A DNA stretch of 64,000 bases from Hymenobacter amundsenii (GCF_002204745.1 NZ_NIRR01000005.1:111908-175907), one strand, 5' to 3'; positions 36,420 to 44,112 are shown, counted from the first letter of the stretch. Made by a program: numbers and translations. Notes: generated from the letters alone by a model not told the origin.

Positions 36420-36716
36420 AATATATTTTGCAATATTAAATGTGAGGAGCCAGTGTTTTAAATCAATCACTAATTGCTGTATGTATCGTAGAAGCTAGTA
36501 TCATTGCCGGTAAGGAAGTTAAAAGTGAAAATGTATTCCTTCCTTCTCCTTTGAAAGACAGTAAGACCCGTTTCTGCCAGGAATCGGGTCTTTTTTACGC
36601 TTTTTTGCTATGCTCCAATAAAATAGAACCATCCAATTTGGAAAATGTTGTTCGACTGCCAAACGGCGCTAGTTTATTAACGAGTCTGCGCGGCTTTCTG
36701 ACAGGAGTTAGAGTAA
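36420..36716 (+). pseudogene. decayed copy of the phenylalanine hydroxylase leader and gene start
   Basis: The stretch aligns along its length with 39010-39314: the leader (TTGCCGG..GGAAGTTAA, CTTCTCCT.TGAAA), the terminator (36563-36596, CGGGTCTT arm), the gene ATG (36610) and the run GCGCGGCTTTCTG. Differences are mostly C to T and G to A, and the fourth codon is a stop. At CAGG (36702) the similarity switches to the 3' end of the DAHP synthase gene. It is a non-functional relic of a duplication. Confidence 0.8.
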
Positions 36717-36797
36717 TTGATTTTTGGTTGCTGACGTTGGGTCTTTGGCGTGAACTCTTTATTGTGTAATAAATCAGATAGAAGTCAAAACTAAAAG

Positions 36798-36908
36798 TAA
36801 ACCCATGTTCAGCTTCAACCTGTATAGCTCCCTGCTACTGCCGTTTTTTGTGCAGGGCGTGGTGGTGAGCGGGGTGCTCGGATGGCGCAGCCGGCGCGAG
36901 GAATCGGC
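36798..36908 (+). repeat. direct repeat copy 2 (111 bp)
   Basis: Perfect copy of 35604-35714, here forming the beginning of the intact AraC-type gene. Confidence 0.97.
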
Positions 36909-38091
36909 GGCTGATGCTTGGCTGGCGTTGCTGCTGCTGCTGTTTGCGGTTCGGCTGGCGCAGTGGATGCTGGGTTTCGCGGGCTGGTACGACGCGCACG
37001 ACGGGCGCACCGTGTTCATGTTTTACTTCCCATTCAGCAATTGGTTGGCAGTTGGCCCGGTGCTGTACTTCTATTTTCGAAGTCTCACCAACCAGCAGTT
37101 TCGGTTTGGCGGTATGCATTGGCGGCACTTTCTGCCGGCGCTGCTGTACTTGGGCTGGCGGTTGGTGGTGCTGGCCTACGATTTGGGCTGGTGGCACGGC
37201 TGGCGCGGGCGGCCGTTTTTCGCCCACTTTGGCACCAAAGGTCCACTGGCTGCCTGGGCCGATGGCCAACCCATTGACCTATTGGTTGGTATAGTAGGCT
37301 ACGCGCTGGTGCTCTACTACGCCGTACGAACCCTGCGCGAGTACCGCGCCTATGCCAATTACCTCGACGACAACTTTTCGGATACGCATCAGATTCGGTT
37401 CCGGTGGCTGCGCAACGTGCTGATAGCCGTGGTGGTGGGTACCAGTATCACGCTGCTATTCGCGCTTATCAGTGATTTTATCCAGCCCCTTGATTATTAT
37501 CAGGCGTGGTACGACTACCTGTTTACGGGCCTGCTGATTTATTACCTCAGCATAGCGGGCCTGCTCACGGGGCACCGGCTGGCGTCCCTGCGTTTTCAAC
37601 CTCCTACGGGAACCGCAAGTAGCGATGCTGTTGCCTCGGAAGCCCTTGCCGAGGAAACACCAGAGGCCGTGCCGGTAGCGTTTGATTCCATCAAAGACCC
37701 CGCAACCACTGAGGCGGCCGAAGAGCTGACGCGCTGGACTGCCCGGCTATTGCAACACATGGAAACGGCGCGGCCGTATCTGGCACCCGAGCTCACGTTA
37801 GGGCAGCTGGCTGCCCAATTGCGGACCAATACCTCTTGGCTATCGAGGGTTATCAATTCCGGCTGTGGACAGAACTTCAACGATTTTACCAACGAGTATC
37901 GGGTGCGGGAGGCCGAGCGGCGCCTGCGTGACCCGCGGTTCCGGCATTACACGCTGCTGGCGGTGGCCCTGGAGGCGGGCTTCAATTCGAAATCCACTTT
38001 CAACCGGGTATTCCGGAAACTGCGCGGTACCACGCCCAGCGCGGTGGCCAAGAAGCTGGAAGCCGAACCTGGCTCAGGTGCCAAACCATAA
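36805..38091 (+). CDS. membrane-bound AraC-family transcriptional regulator
   Basis: 428 residues. The first ~250 residues hold about six to seven hydrophobic segments (for example LALLLLLFAVRLAQWMLGF and NVLIAVVVGTSITLLFALI). A Pro/Ala-rich linker follows, then a C-terminal AraC HTH domain (about 330-420: LTLGQLAAQLRTNTSWLSRV, FNDFTNEYRV, EAGFNSKSTFNRVFRKLRG). Such membrane-anchored AraC proteins are common in Bacteroidota; the signal is unknown. It precedes two phenylalanine hydroxylase genes and follows the aromatic operon, so a role in aromatic amino acid control is possible but unproved. Confidence 0.9.
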   Translation: MFSFNLYSSLLLPFFVQGVVVSGVLGWRSRREESAADAWLALLLLLFAVRLAQWMLGFAGWYDAHDGRTVFMFYFPFSNWLAVGPVLYFYFRSLTNQQFRFGGMHWRHFLPALLYLGWRLVVLAYDLGWWHGWRGRPFFAHFGTKGPLAAWADGQPIDLLVGIVGYALVLYYAVRTLREYRAYANYLDDNFSDTHQIRFRWLRNVLIAVVVGTSITLLFALISDFIQPLDYYQAWYDYLFTGLLIYYLSIAGLLTGHRLASLRFQPPTGTASSDAVASEALAEETPEAVPVAFDSIKDPATTEAAEELTRWTARLLQHMETARPYLAPELTLGQLAAQLRTNTSWLSRVINSGCGQNFNDFTNEYRVREAERRLRDPRFRHYTLLAVALEAGFNSKSTFNRVFRKLRGTTPSAVAKKLEAEPGSGAKP

Positions 38092-38179
38092 ATCGGGACG
38101 TCCCGGAAAGTAAATCGGGGCGCTCGGGCTGCTGCCAGGTAGTTGTTTTGGGGCATCGTTCACCCTAGCTCTCTGTGAT

Positions 38180-38569
38180 ATGCGCCGTTTCTTGTTTCTT
38201 CGTGCCCTGTTGGGGCCGTGCCTGCTCATTGGGCTGGGTGGTCTGCTCTCCGTTTGCCGGGCCGGTATCAACTCCAACCTGTTCATCGAGTCCGGCAAAC
38301 AATTCGTGCTGGGTGGCGGGCAGCCTGGGTCGTTCAAAGTGGTGGCCCACAACGTAGGCAACGTCCCGGTTGAGTTACGGGAGCGTCCTAAAGGGGGCGG
38401 CGTATTTGGGCGTGCCATCCTGCAGCCGGGGCAGGCGGCAACGCTGCGCTTCCTGGCAGGCTCTGCGGCCTTGGTCCTTAATCCGTCGGCCCGTACGGCC
38501 AATCTTAAGTTGCGCATCACCGGTGACACTCGGCTGGGAATGGGGTACGAACCCAACGGCCAAAAGTAA
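38180..38569 (+). CDS. small secreted hypothetical protein
   Basis: 129 residues with a signal peptide (LLIGLGGLLSVCRA) and a beta-rich mature part: SGKQFVLGGGQPGSFKVVAHN, NVPVELRERPKGGG, ILQPGQAATLRF and LKLRITGDTRLGM. The pattern suggests a single beta-sandwich domain. No family recognised. It lies between the AraC-type gene and the leader of the first hydroxylase gene. Confidence 0.65.
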   Translation: MRRFLFLRALLGPCLLIGLGGLLSVCRAGINSNLFIESGKQFVLGGGQPGSFKVVAHNVGNVPVELRERPKGGGVFGRAILQPGQAATLRFLAGSAALVLNPSARTANLKLRITGDTRLGMGYEPNGQK

Positions 38570-38989
38570 TGAGGCGGTCGGCTGGGTTGTGAATAGTACT
38601 CAGCACCATCGCCCTGCCCTCAGTTCCGGCAAACCAGGTTATGCACCGGCCGCTATTCGCCCGATTATTGGCTGAGCAACGCCGCCCGGAGGCGGGTGAG
38701 CCGGCACGAAATACAACCTCTAAAGTCAGCCCGGAATAGGAGACTCAGTGAGGAAACAGGTAGGTAAAGCGTACGCTGACTGTTGTATTTTTACCTCGCC
38801 GAGTAGAAAACAGAAGAAGCTATCAGATTTAGTGGTAAAAGTAGATATTCTGAAACAGGGGTAAAAAAAGAAGGTAATTCATTCAATCAAGGTGTGTCCC
38901 CCTGGATGTAGGGTATTAAATACATAGATTCGTTGACAAAAAAAGCAAATTTGGTGGATTTAGACCTTAAAAAATAAAGGTCAAGATGT
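38570..38989. other. gene-free stretch, AT-rich towards its end
   Basis: About 420 bases without a credible ORF. The last 100 bases are AT-rich and lead into the promoter at 38991. No repeat family seen. Confidence 0.45.
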
Positions 38990-39019
38990 TTTGATTCATT
39001 TATTCTTTCTCTATATTCG
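38990..39019 (+). promoter_or_regulatory. candidate promoter of the first hydroxylase gene
   Basis: TTTTG ending at 38993, 18 bases, then TATATTCG (39012-39019), one mismatch from TAnnTTTG. The transcript would begin near 39024. Confidence 0.5.
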
Positions 39020-39025
39020 CCCATC

Positions 39026-39115
39026 ATGTTGAACCTAACAACCCAGCGCTTTAACCCCATTACCGCCTGCTTTATGCAGGACGGAGTCGGGCGGCGTTGC
39101 CGGTACGGAAGTTAA
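39026..39115 (+). CDS. candidate leader peptide of the first hydroxylase gene
   Basis: A 29-codon ORF (MLNLTTQRFNPITACFMQDG then VGRRCRYGS) starts just after the predicted transcription start and ends 36 bases before a terminator that is itself 12 bases before the gene. AGTCGGGC at 39085-39092, inside the ORF, can pair with GCCCGATT at 39155-39162 and block the terminator. The geometry equals that of the trp and Tyr leaders, but the peptide has only two Phe and one Tyr, so the sensed amino acid is unclear. Confidence 0.45.
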   Translation: MLNLTTQRFNPITACFMQDGVGRRCRYGS

Positions 39116-39151
39116 GGAAACCATGAAAATCCTTCTCCTCTGAAATCCAGT

Positions 39152-39187
39152 AAGGCCCGATTCCGACAGGAACCGGGCCTTTTTTTA
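39152..39187 (+). terminator. intrinsic terminator immediately upstream of the first hydroxylase gene
   Basis: AAGGCCCG (39152-39159) pairs with CGGGCCTT (39174-39181), with an inner TCC/GGA, then seven T. Its place 12 bases before the ATG points to attenuation rather than operon ending. Confidence 0.85.
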
Positions 39188-39199
39188 TGCCCTACTGCC

Positions 39200-39937
39200 A
39201 TGCTTGAACAGTCCTATCAGCGCTACACTTCCCAGGACCACTTGGTCTGGAAAGTCTTGTTTGACCGCCAGACGGCGCTACTCCACAAGCGGGCCTGCGC
39301 GGCTTTCTGGCAGGGACTGGCCGCTGCTGGTCTGCACCGCAACGCCTTGCCCGACTTCGGGCAGGTGAGTGAGCGACTGCGGCAGGCCACCGGCTGGGAG
39401 CTGGAGCCCGTGGCCGGCGCGCTGGGCGATGCTGATTTCTACGGCCTGCTGGCCCGCCGCCGCTTCCCGGCCACGGTCTGGATCCGCAGCATGGAACAGT
39501 TCGATTTCATCGAGGAGCCCGACCTGTTCCACGGCGTATTCGGCCACGTACCGCTGCTGATGGATGCCGCCTTCGCCGATTTCCTGCAGTTCCTTGGCCA
39601 CGTGGCCACTCGCCACCTGACCGATGCGGCAGCTCTCGTGCGGCTGGAGCGGCTTTACGGTTTCGCGGTGCAGTTTGGGCTGGTGCAGGAGAAGGGCGAA
39701 ACCCGGTTGTTCGGGGCCGGCCTGCTTTCCTCTTCGGGCGAAATCCACCACTACCTGGCCGATACGGCCCCGCGCCGGCCATTCGAGTTGGCCGCCGTGC
39801 TCGATACGCCCTACAGCGAGGTGCACTTGCAGGACCAGTATTTCGAGCTCAGCAGCTGGGACCAGCTCACCGAAAGCGTTGCCGATCTGGCCGCGGCTCT
39901 GTCTGCGGAGCCGCAACCAGTGCTGGTGGCGGAGTAA
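39200..39937 (+). CDS. phenylalanine 4-hydroxylase paralogue with altered iron site
   Basis: 245 residues of the pterin-dependent aromatic amino acid hydroxylase family. Two iron-binding His are kept (His111 and His116 in EPDLFHGVFGHVPLL), but the third ligand, Glu in LYWxTxEFGL, is Gln158 here (LYGFAVQFGL); the neighbouring Trp is Gly and the Asp after His111 is Gly. The paralogue at 40216 has all canonical residues. The protein may be a pseudoenzyme, a partner or a changed enzyme. Preceded by its own leader and terminator. The start ATG is right after the T-run. Confidence 0.88.
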   Translation: MLEQSYQRYTSQDHLVWKVLFDRQTALLHKRACAAFWQGLAAAGLHRNALPDFGQVSERLRQATGWELEPVAGALGDADFYGLLARRRFPATVWIRSMEQFDFIEEPDLFHGVFGHVPLLMDAAFADFLQFLGHVATRHLTDAAALVRLERLYGFAVQFGLVQEKGETRLFGAGLLSSSGEIHHYLADTAPRRPFELAAVLDTPYSEVHLQDQYFELSSWDQLTESVADLAAALSAEPQPVLVAE

Positions 39938-40005
39938 AAGCGGCTCGTACCGCTCAACTCCGTTTCGCGGGGCGACATAAAATTCCGGTTTTTCTCCTTC
40001 CATCG

Positions 40006-40035
40006 TTGCTTTCCGCCGTCGCCGCCCTACATTTG
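40006..40035 (+). promoter_or_regulatory. promoter of the second hydroxylase gene
   Basis: TTG at 40006-40008, exactly 19 bases, TACATTTG at 40028-40035: a full match to TTG-N19-TAnnTTTG. The transcription start should lie near 40041, at or next to the leader ATG. Confidence 0.75.
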
Positions 40036-40041
40036 CTTTTG

Positions 40042-40131
40042 ATGATGCGCTTCACTTCCCGCTATTACGCTTATGCCTATTATGCTCCGGCCCGGAGCGG
40101 AGCGGCGGCGGCGTGCCGGAAGCAGGAGTAG
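40042..40131 (+). CDS. tyrosine-rich leader peptide
   Basis: A 29-codon ORF: MMRFTSRYYAYAYYAPARSG followed by AAAACRKQE and TAG. Five Tyr codons lie within positions 8-14 and one Phe precedes them. The end of the ORF (CGGAAGCAGG, 40117-40126) is perfectly complementary to CCTGCTTCCG (40158-40167), which holds the left arm of the terminator. A stalled ribosome at the Tyr codons would leave this antiterminator free. The downstream gene makes tyrosine from phenylalanine, so low Tyr-tRNA would switch it on. Start may be either of two adjacent ATGs (40042 or 40045). Confidence 0.82.
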   Translation: MMRFTSRYYAYAYYAPARSGAAAACRKQE

Positions 40132-40154
40132 CATTTCCCTTCCCACGTTTTGTC

Positions 40155-40199
40155 AAGCCTGCTTCCGCTCCGTGCGGGGGCAGGCTTTTTCTTTTTTTG
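40155..40199 (+). terminator. tyrosine attenuator terminator
   Basis: AAGCCTGC (40155-40162) and GCAGGCTT (40180-40187) with an inner CCGC/GCGG stem, then a T-rich run to 40199. It lies 17 bases before the hydroxylase ATG and competes with the pairing 40117-40126 / 40158-40167. Confidence 0.87.
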
Positions 40200-40215
40200 C
40201 CTTTTGATTCATCCA

Positions 40216-40974
40216 ATGAACTTCCTGACTGAAACCTTCGCTCCCCAGGCACTGCTCCGCCAGCAATACGATCAGTACACTGACGCCGACCAGCACGTGT
40301 GGCAGCTGCTTTTCGACCGCCAGATGACCCTGCTGCCCGGCCGCGCCGCCGATGACTTTCTGGAAGGTGTGCGCCAGGTCGGCTTCACCCGCAACGCCAT
40401 TCCTGACTTTCGGGAGGTAAATCCGCGCCTGCTGGAGCAAACCGGCTGGGAGCTGGTCGTGGTGCCTGGTATCGTGGACGACACTGTGTTCTTCGGGCTG
40501 CTGGCCAACCGCCAGTTCCCGGCCACTACCTGGCTGCGTACCCTTGAACAGCTCGATTACCTGGAGGAACCCGACATGTTTCACGACGTATTTGGCCATG
40601 TGCCGCTACTCACGAACCCGGGTTTCGCGGCGTTTCTGCAGGCGCTGGGCGCGGCGGCCGTGCAGCACGGCACTGGCCGGCCTGAGGTACTGGAAATGTT
40701 CACGCGCCTGTACTGGTTCACGGCCGAGTTCGGCTTGGTGCAGCAGCCCGAAGGCCTGCGCATCTACGGGGCCGGGCTGCTCTCCTCGCACGGGGAGGTG
40801 AAGTTCAGCCTCAGCGACCAGCCCACCCGCCTGCCCTTCAGCCTCCGAGGCGTACTGGAGACCCCCTTCGAAAAAGACAAATTCCAGGACCTCTATTTCG
40901 TGCTCGATAACATGGAGCAGCTCCCGGAGAGCCTGACGAATTTGGTCGAGTTGCTTGAGGTGGTGAGAAATTAG
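40216..40974 (+). CDS. phhA: phenylalanine 4-hydroxylase (canonical active site)
   Basis: ATG 40216 (MNFLTETFAPQ) is chosen because the longer frame runs through the terminator; 252 residues. It converts phenylalanine to tyrosine with O2 and a pterin. The iron ligands are His123 and His128 (EPDMFHDVFGHVPLL) and Glu171 (LYWFTAEFGL); IYGAGLLSSHGE is also typical. It is a tandem paralogue of the gene at 39200. The Tyr-codon leader and terminator upstream indicate control by the supply of its product. A large hairpin follows at 40957-41046. Confidence 0.93.
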   Translation: MNFLTETFAPQALLRQQYDQYTDADQHVWQLLFDRQMTLLPGRAADDFLEGVRQVGFTRNAIPDFREVNPRLLEQTGWELVVVPGIVDDTVFFGLLANRQFPATTWLRTLEQLDYLEEPDMFHDVFGHVPLLTNPGFAAFLQALGAAAVQHGTGRPEVLEMFTRLYWFTAEFGLVQQPEGLRIYGAGLLSSHGEVKFSLSDQPTRLPFSLRGVLETPFEKDKFQDLYFVLDNMEQLPESLTNLVELLEVVRN

Positions 40975-41046
40975 AACTGAGAAGAGGAACGTCATTCTTT
41001 GCTCTGCGCTGAATGACGTTCCTCTTCTTACCTCTCACCACTAATA
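40957..41046. terminator. long hairpin between convergent genes
   Basis: A 17-base perfect stem (GAAGAGGAACGTCATTC with its complement, 40981-40997 and 41011-41027) with an outer GTGGTGAGA/TCTCACCAC pair. It overlaps the 3' end of phhA and is related in wording to the repeat at 55552-55646. Confidence 0.75.
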
Positions 41047-41055
41047 CCGCCACCC

Positions 41056-41523
41056 CTACCGACGGTAGATAAAGTGCAGCAGCCAGAGCGGGCCGATGAG
41101 TAAAAACTGTAAATCCTTGAGGAAGGAAGGCTTTTTGCCCTCGACTTTGTGACCCCAGAACTGCCCGGCCCAAGCCAGCACGAAAATGATGAGGCACACG
41201 GCCCAGAGTGGCAACGCGGCCTGGGCCTGCACCACCCGCAGGGCCAGCGCCATAGCCAGCCACACCAGTACCATGCCCACCGCCAGCCGCCCCGAAAGCC
41301 GTAAGTAGTACGCTACAGCCAGCGCCATCGTTAGGGTGGCCCAGTTCAGCCAAGGGCTTAGAGCGGCCAAGCCGGCCGGCACCGGCAGCGCCCACAGCAA
41401 CCCCAGCAACGCGAACATAATCAGTGGCACACATACCCAATGCACCAGCTTGTTGGTCGGGTTCTGGTGGCTCTCGGCGTACTCGTTGAGCAGCCGTTGT
41501 ACCGGTGAAATAGTGGTATCCAT
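41056..41523 (-). CDS. DUF962/Mpo1-like membrane protein
   Basis: 155 residues with about four membrane segments. The family signature is YAESHQNPTNKLVHWVCVP near the N terminus and GQFWGHKVEGKKPSFLKDL near the C terminus. In yeast, the family member Mpo1 is an Fe(II) dioxygenase that alpha-oxidises 2-hydroxy fatty acids; the conserved His residues are present here (ESHQ, LVHW, WGHK). A role in sphingoid or 2-hydroxy lipid breakdown is an inference, though sphingolipids are common in Bacteroidota. Confidence 0.88.
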   Translation of the reverse strand: MDTTISPVQRLLNEYAESHQNPTNKLVHWVCVPLIMFALLGLLWALPVPAGLAALSPWLNWATLTMALAVAYYLRLSGRLAVGMVLVWLAMALALRVVQAQAALPLWAVCLIIFVLAWAGQFWGHKVEGKKPSFLKDLQFLLIGPLWLLHFIYRR

Positions 41524-41632
41524 GCAAGTAGAGGTAGGCAGAGGTGGATAGATGGCGGGTAGCGACTGGAATGTAAGGATTTACCAGCTGATTCAGTAAT
41601 ACTTCTCCCCGGCATCATCATCACAATCAAAC

Positions 41633-41665
41633 AAAAAAGGCTGCCCTACTGGGGCAGCCTTTTTG
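41633..41665. terminator. bidirectional intrinsic terminator
   Basis: AAAAAAGGCTGCCC and GGGCAGCCTTTTT with a short loop. It follows the minus-strand dienelactone hydrolase gene at a distance of 115 bases. Confidence 0.85.
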
Positions 41666-41779
41666 AGTGGGAAGCGGTTTCCAAATACTGGATTTACAAC
41701 TGAAGACGAAGCAGTGCTTCGTCCTACAATCGTCCACAAAATTCATGCAATCCGTTAGAATCCGCGCTAATCCGTGCTC

Positions 41780-42643
41780 CTACTTGAGCTTGAGGTTCTT
41801 CTTCAGGTAAGCAACGGCGGCGGCATGAGCATCCTCGGCCATGGCCTTGTTGTATTTGGGGTTCGAAGGGTTGGCGAAGGCGTGGTCGGCGTCGTAAGCT
41901 TTCACAGTGAGGCCTTTTTTGGCCATCTTCATGTCCTTTTCGAACTGGGTTACTACCTCCTGGTTGATCCACTTGTCCTGCTTGGCAAACACCATCAGCA
42001 CGTCGGTATTCAGGGTTTTAAGTTTGGCCACGTCCTTTTCGGGCATGCCGTAGTACATCACCGCGCCCACGGCCTGCTTGCCGGCCAGCAGGGCCGTTTG
42101 CAGGCTCCAACCACCACCAAAGCACCAGCCGATGCTGGCTACCTGGGCCCGGGAACCAGCGTGCAGCAACGCACCTTTGATGATGGCCTGGGCCCGTTCA
42201 GTCTTCACGCTTTGCATGAGCTTGCCAGCTTCGTCGGGCGTGCTGGCTACCTGGCCGTCGTAGAGGTCGAGGGCAATGACGTTGGTGCCGGGCAACTCCT
42301 TGGCCAAGCGGGCGGCTTCCTGCTTGATGTAGTCGTTGAGGCCCCACCACTCGTGAATCACGAACAGGTACTTGTCGGAGCGGATGCTGCTCTTAATTTC
42401 GAAGGCCTTGCTGCTGCCGCCATCGGTGGTTTTGAACTCAATCATCTCGCCCGAACCAGCGTAGGTGAAGGGCAGCGGTGCATCGTGGCCACCCGAGAAA
42501 TCCTCATTGGTTGCCAGCATAGCGAATGCCTCGGTGGCGTTCTGGCCGGCTGCAGGTTTGGCGCAGCAAAGCAGGGAGTTTTGGGCCGAAGCCACGGAAA
42601 CGACGCTCAAGAGCGCGACGCACAAAGTCCAGATTTTTTTCAT
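41780..42643 (-). CDS. secreted dienelactone-hydrolase-family protein
   Basis: ATG 42643 gives a signal peptide (MKKIWTLCVALLSVVSVASAQ); 287 residues. The alpha/beta-hydrolase core has the nucleophile Cys in ASIGWCFGGGWS, Asp in FAKQDKWIN and His in YDADHAFAN, that is the Cys-Asp-His triad of dienelactone hydrolases. A VIHEWWGLNDYIK oxyanion-region motif is present. The enzyme probably acts in the periplasm on an unknown ester or lactone; the family is broad. It is preceded by a minus-strand terminator. Confidence 0.9.
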   Translation of the reverse strand: MKKIWTLCVALLSVVSVASAQNSLLCCAKPAAGQNATEAFAMLATNEDFSGGHDAPLPFTYAGSGEMIEFKTTDGGSSKAFEIKSSIRSDKYLFVIHEWWGLNDYIKQEAARLAKELPGTNVIALDLYDGQVASTPDEAGKLMQSVKTERAQAIIKGALLHAGSRAQVASIGWCFGGGWSLQTALLAGKQAVGAVMYYGMPEKDVAKLKTLNTDVLMVFAKQDKWINQEVVTQFEKDMKMAKKGLTVKAYDADHAFANPSNPKYNKAMAEDAHAAAVAYLKKNLKLK

Positions 42644-42672
42644 AATAAAAGAGGGGAGAAAATGAGGGGGTG

Positions 42673-42720
42673 AAGAAAGCCCCAGACCAATTCGTGTAAC
42701 TACACGGGTGGGCCGGGGCT
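42673..42720 (-). terminator. terminator of the UbiB-type kinase gene
   Basis: On the minus strand AGCCCCGGCC pairs with GGTCTGGGGCT over a long loop, then TTTCTT. Confidence 0.7.
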
Positions 42721-42759
42721 GCATTAACCGGAAGCGGGAAAATTAGTTTCGGCCGCCTG

Positions 42760-44076
42760 CTATTCGGGTTGGGTCCGGATGCTGGCCTTCAGCTCGGTGA
42801 GCAACGCGTAAAGGCCCACGTAGGTGCGGTTGAGGTAGATGAAATGCTCAGAACCGCGTGGTTCGCGTTGCTGGCGGAGTTCGGGTTGCTGCATCAGGTC
42901 GTCGCCGAGGGCGTAAAGGGCCTGCATATAGCTGGGGTCGCCGAAGTCGAAGGTGGGCTGGCGGAAGGGGCGGCCCACCAGCTCCAGCGAGGCGCGCATG
43001 GTATCGACGTAGAAGGCCCGGCGGGCAGGCGTATCATCAGGGCGGAGCACGCCGCCTTCTTCGAGCAAAGCGGCCAGCTTGGCCGGATCAGCCAGGGTTT
43101 CGGGGGTGAGCAGGGCCGTGAAGAGGCGGTGTACATCGGCCGGAATCTCCTTCACGCAACCAAAATCTAGCACGCCTACGGTGCCACCCGCATCAGTCTG
43201 CAACAGGAAGTTACCGGGGTGGGGGTCGGCGTGCACGCGGCGCAGCTCGTTGAGCTGGAACATATAGAAATCCCAGAGCGCCTGGCCCAACTGGTTGCGC
43301 ACGGCCTGGGTAGGCTCGGTGAGCAGGAACTCCTTCAGGTGCTTACCCGGAAGCCAGTCCATGGTGAGAATGCGGGCCGACGATAACTCGGGGTAGTACT
43401 TCGCGAACTGCAAATGGGCCAACCCGGCGCAGGCAGCGGCAATTTCCTGGCCCCGGCGCAGCTCCAGGGCATAGTCGGTTTCCTCGATGAGCCGGGTTTC
43501 CACTTCCTGCATGTAGGGCCGCACGGTGGCCTCATCGAGGCCCAGTACGCGCAGGGCAATGGGTTTAACGAGTCGGATGTCGGAGCGAATGCTGTCGGCC
43601 ACGCCGGGGTACTGCACCTTCACGGCCAGTTCCCGGCCATCTTGCCGCGCAAAATGCACCTGCCCGATGCTGGCGGCCTGCCGGGCACTCAAATCGAACT
43701 CCTCAAACACCTCAAACGGCGACTTGCCGAAGGCATCGCGGAAGGCTTTGACGACCAGGGGACCCGAGAGGGGCGGGGTCTGGTACTGGGCCTGGGCAAA
43801 CTGGTCGGCGTAGGCGGTGGGCAGCAGGTTTTTCTCCATGGCCAGCATCTGCGCCACCTTCAGCACCGAGCCCTTCATTTCGCTGAGCGTGCCATAAAGC
43901 TCGGCCGCGTTGGCGGCGTGCAGGTCGGCCATCTGGCTGTCGGCACCCACAGCCCGCTTGGCGTAATGCTTCACGTAGTTGGCCCCCACATTGAGGCCGG
44001 TTTTGGCGAAGCGCGCCGCCCGCGCCACTTTGGTCGTCGGCAGCGACGTGAGGGATTTAGGGGTGTCGTCGGGCAT
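42760..44076 (-). CDS. ABC1/UbiB/AarF-family atypical kinase
   Basis: ATG 44076 (MPDDTPKSLTSLPTTK) is chosen over the longer frame; 438 residues. The family hallmarks are KGSVLKVAQMLAMEK (the KxGQ-like motif, here KVAQ), LAVKVQYPGV (ATP Lys), RRVHADPHPGNFLL and GVLDFGCVKE. ABC1 proteins support ubiquinone/menaquinone synthesis or lipid homeostasis. The VAQ variant of the KxGQ motif is unusual but seen in divergent members. No quinone genes are adjacent. Confidence 0.9.
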   Translation of the reverse strand: MPDDTPKSLTSLPTTKVARAARFAKTGLNVGANYVKHYAKRAVGADSQMADLHAANAAELYGTLSEMKGSVLKVAQMLAMEKNLLPTAYADQFAQAQYQTPPLSGPLVVKAFRDAFGKSPFEVFEEFDLSARQAASIGQVHFARQDGRELAVKVQYPGVADSIRSDIRLVKPIALRVLGLDEATVRPYMQEVETRLIEETDYALELRRGQEIAAACAGLAHLQFAKYYPELSSARILTMDWLPGKHLKEFLLTEPTQAVRNQLGQALWDFYMFQLNELRRVHADPHPGNFLLQTDAGGTVGVLDFGCVKEIPADVHRLFTALLTPETLADPAKLAALLEEGGVLRPDDTPARRAFYVDTMRASLELVGRPFRQPTFDFGDPSYMQALYALGDDLMQQPELRQQREPRGSEHFIYLNRTYVGLYALLTELKASIRTQPE

Positions 44077-44112
44077 AGGAGCAAGGGAAAGAATGGCTGG
44101 TCTAAAAATCGG

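Noticed and set aside
39123..39143. A second tiny leader ORF MKILLL before the first hydroxylase gene
   Set aside because: Three Leu codons do not fit the enzyme, and the ORF is only six codons; the decayed copy has a related but different reading. Kept only as a remark.
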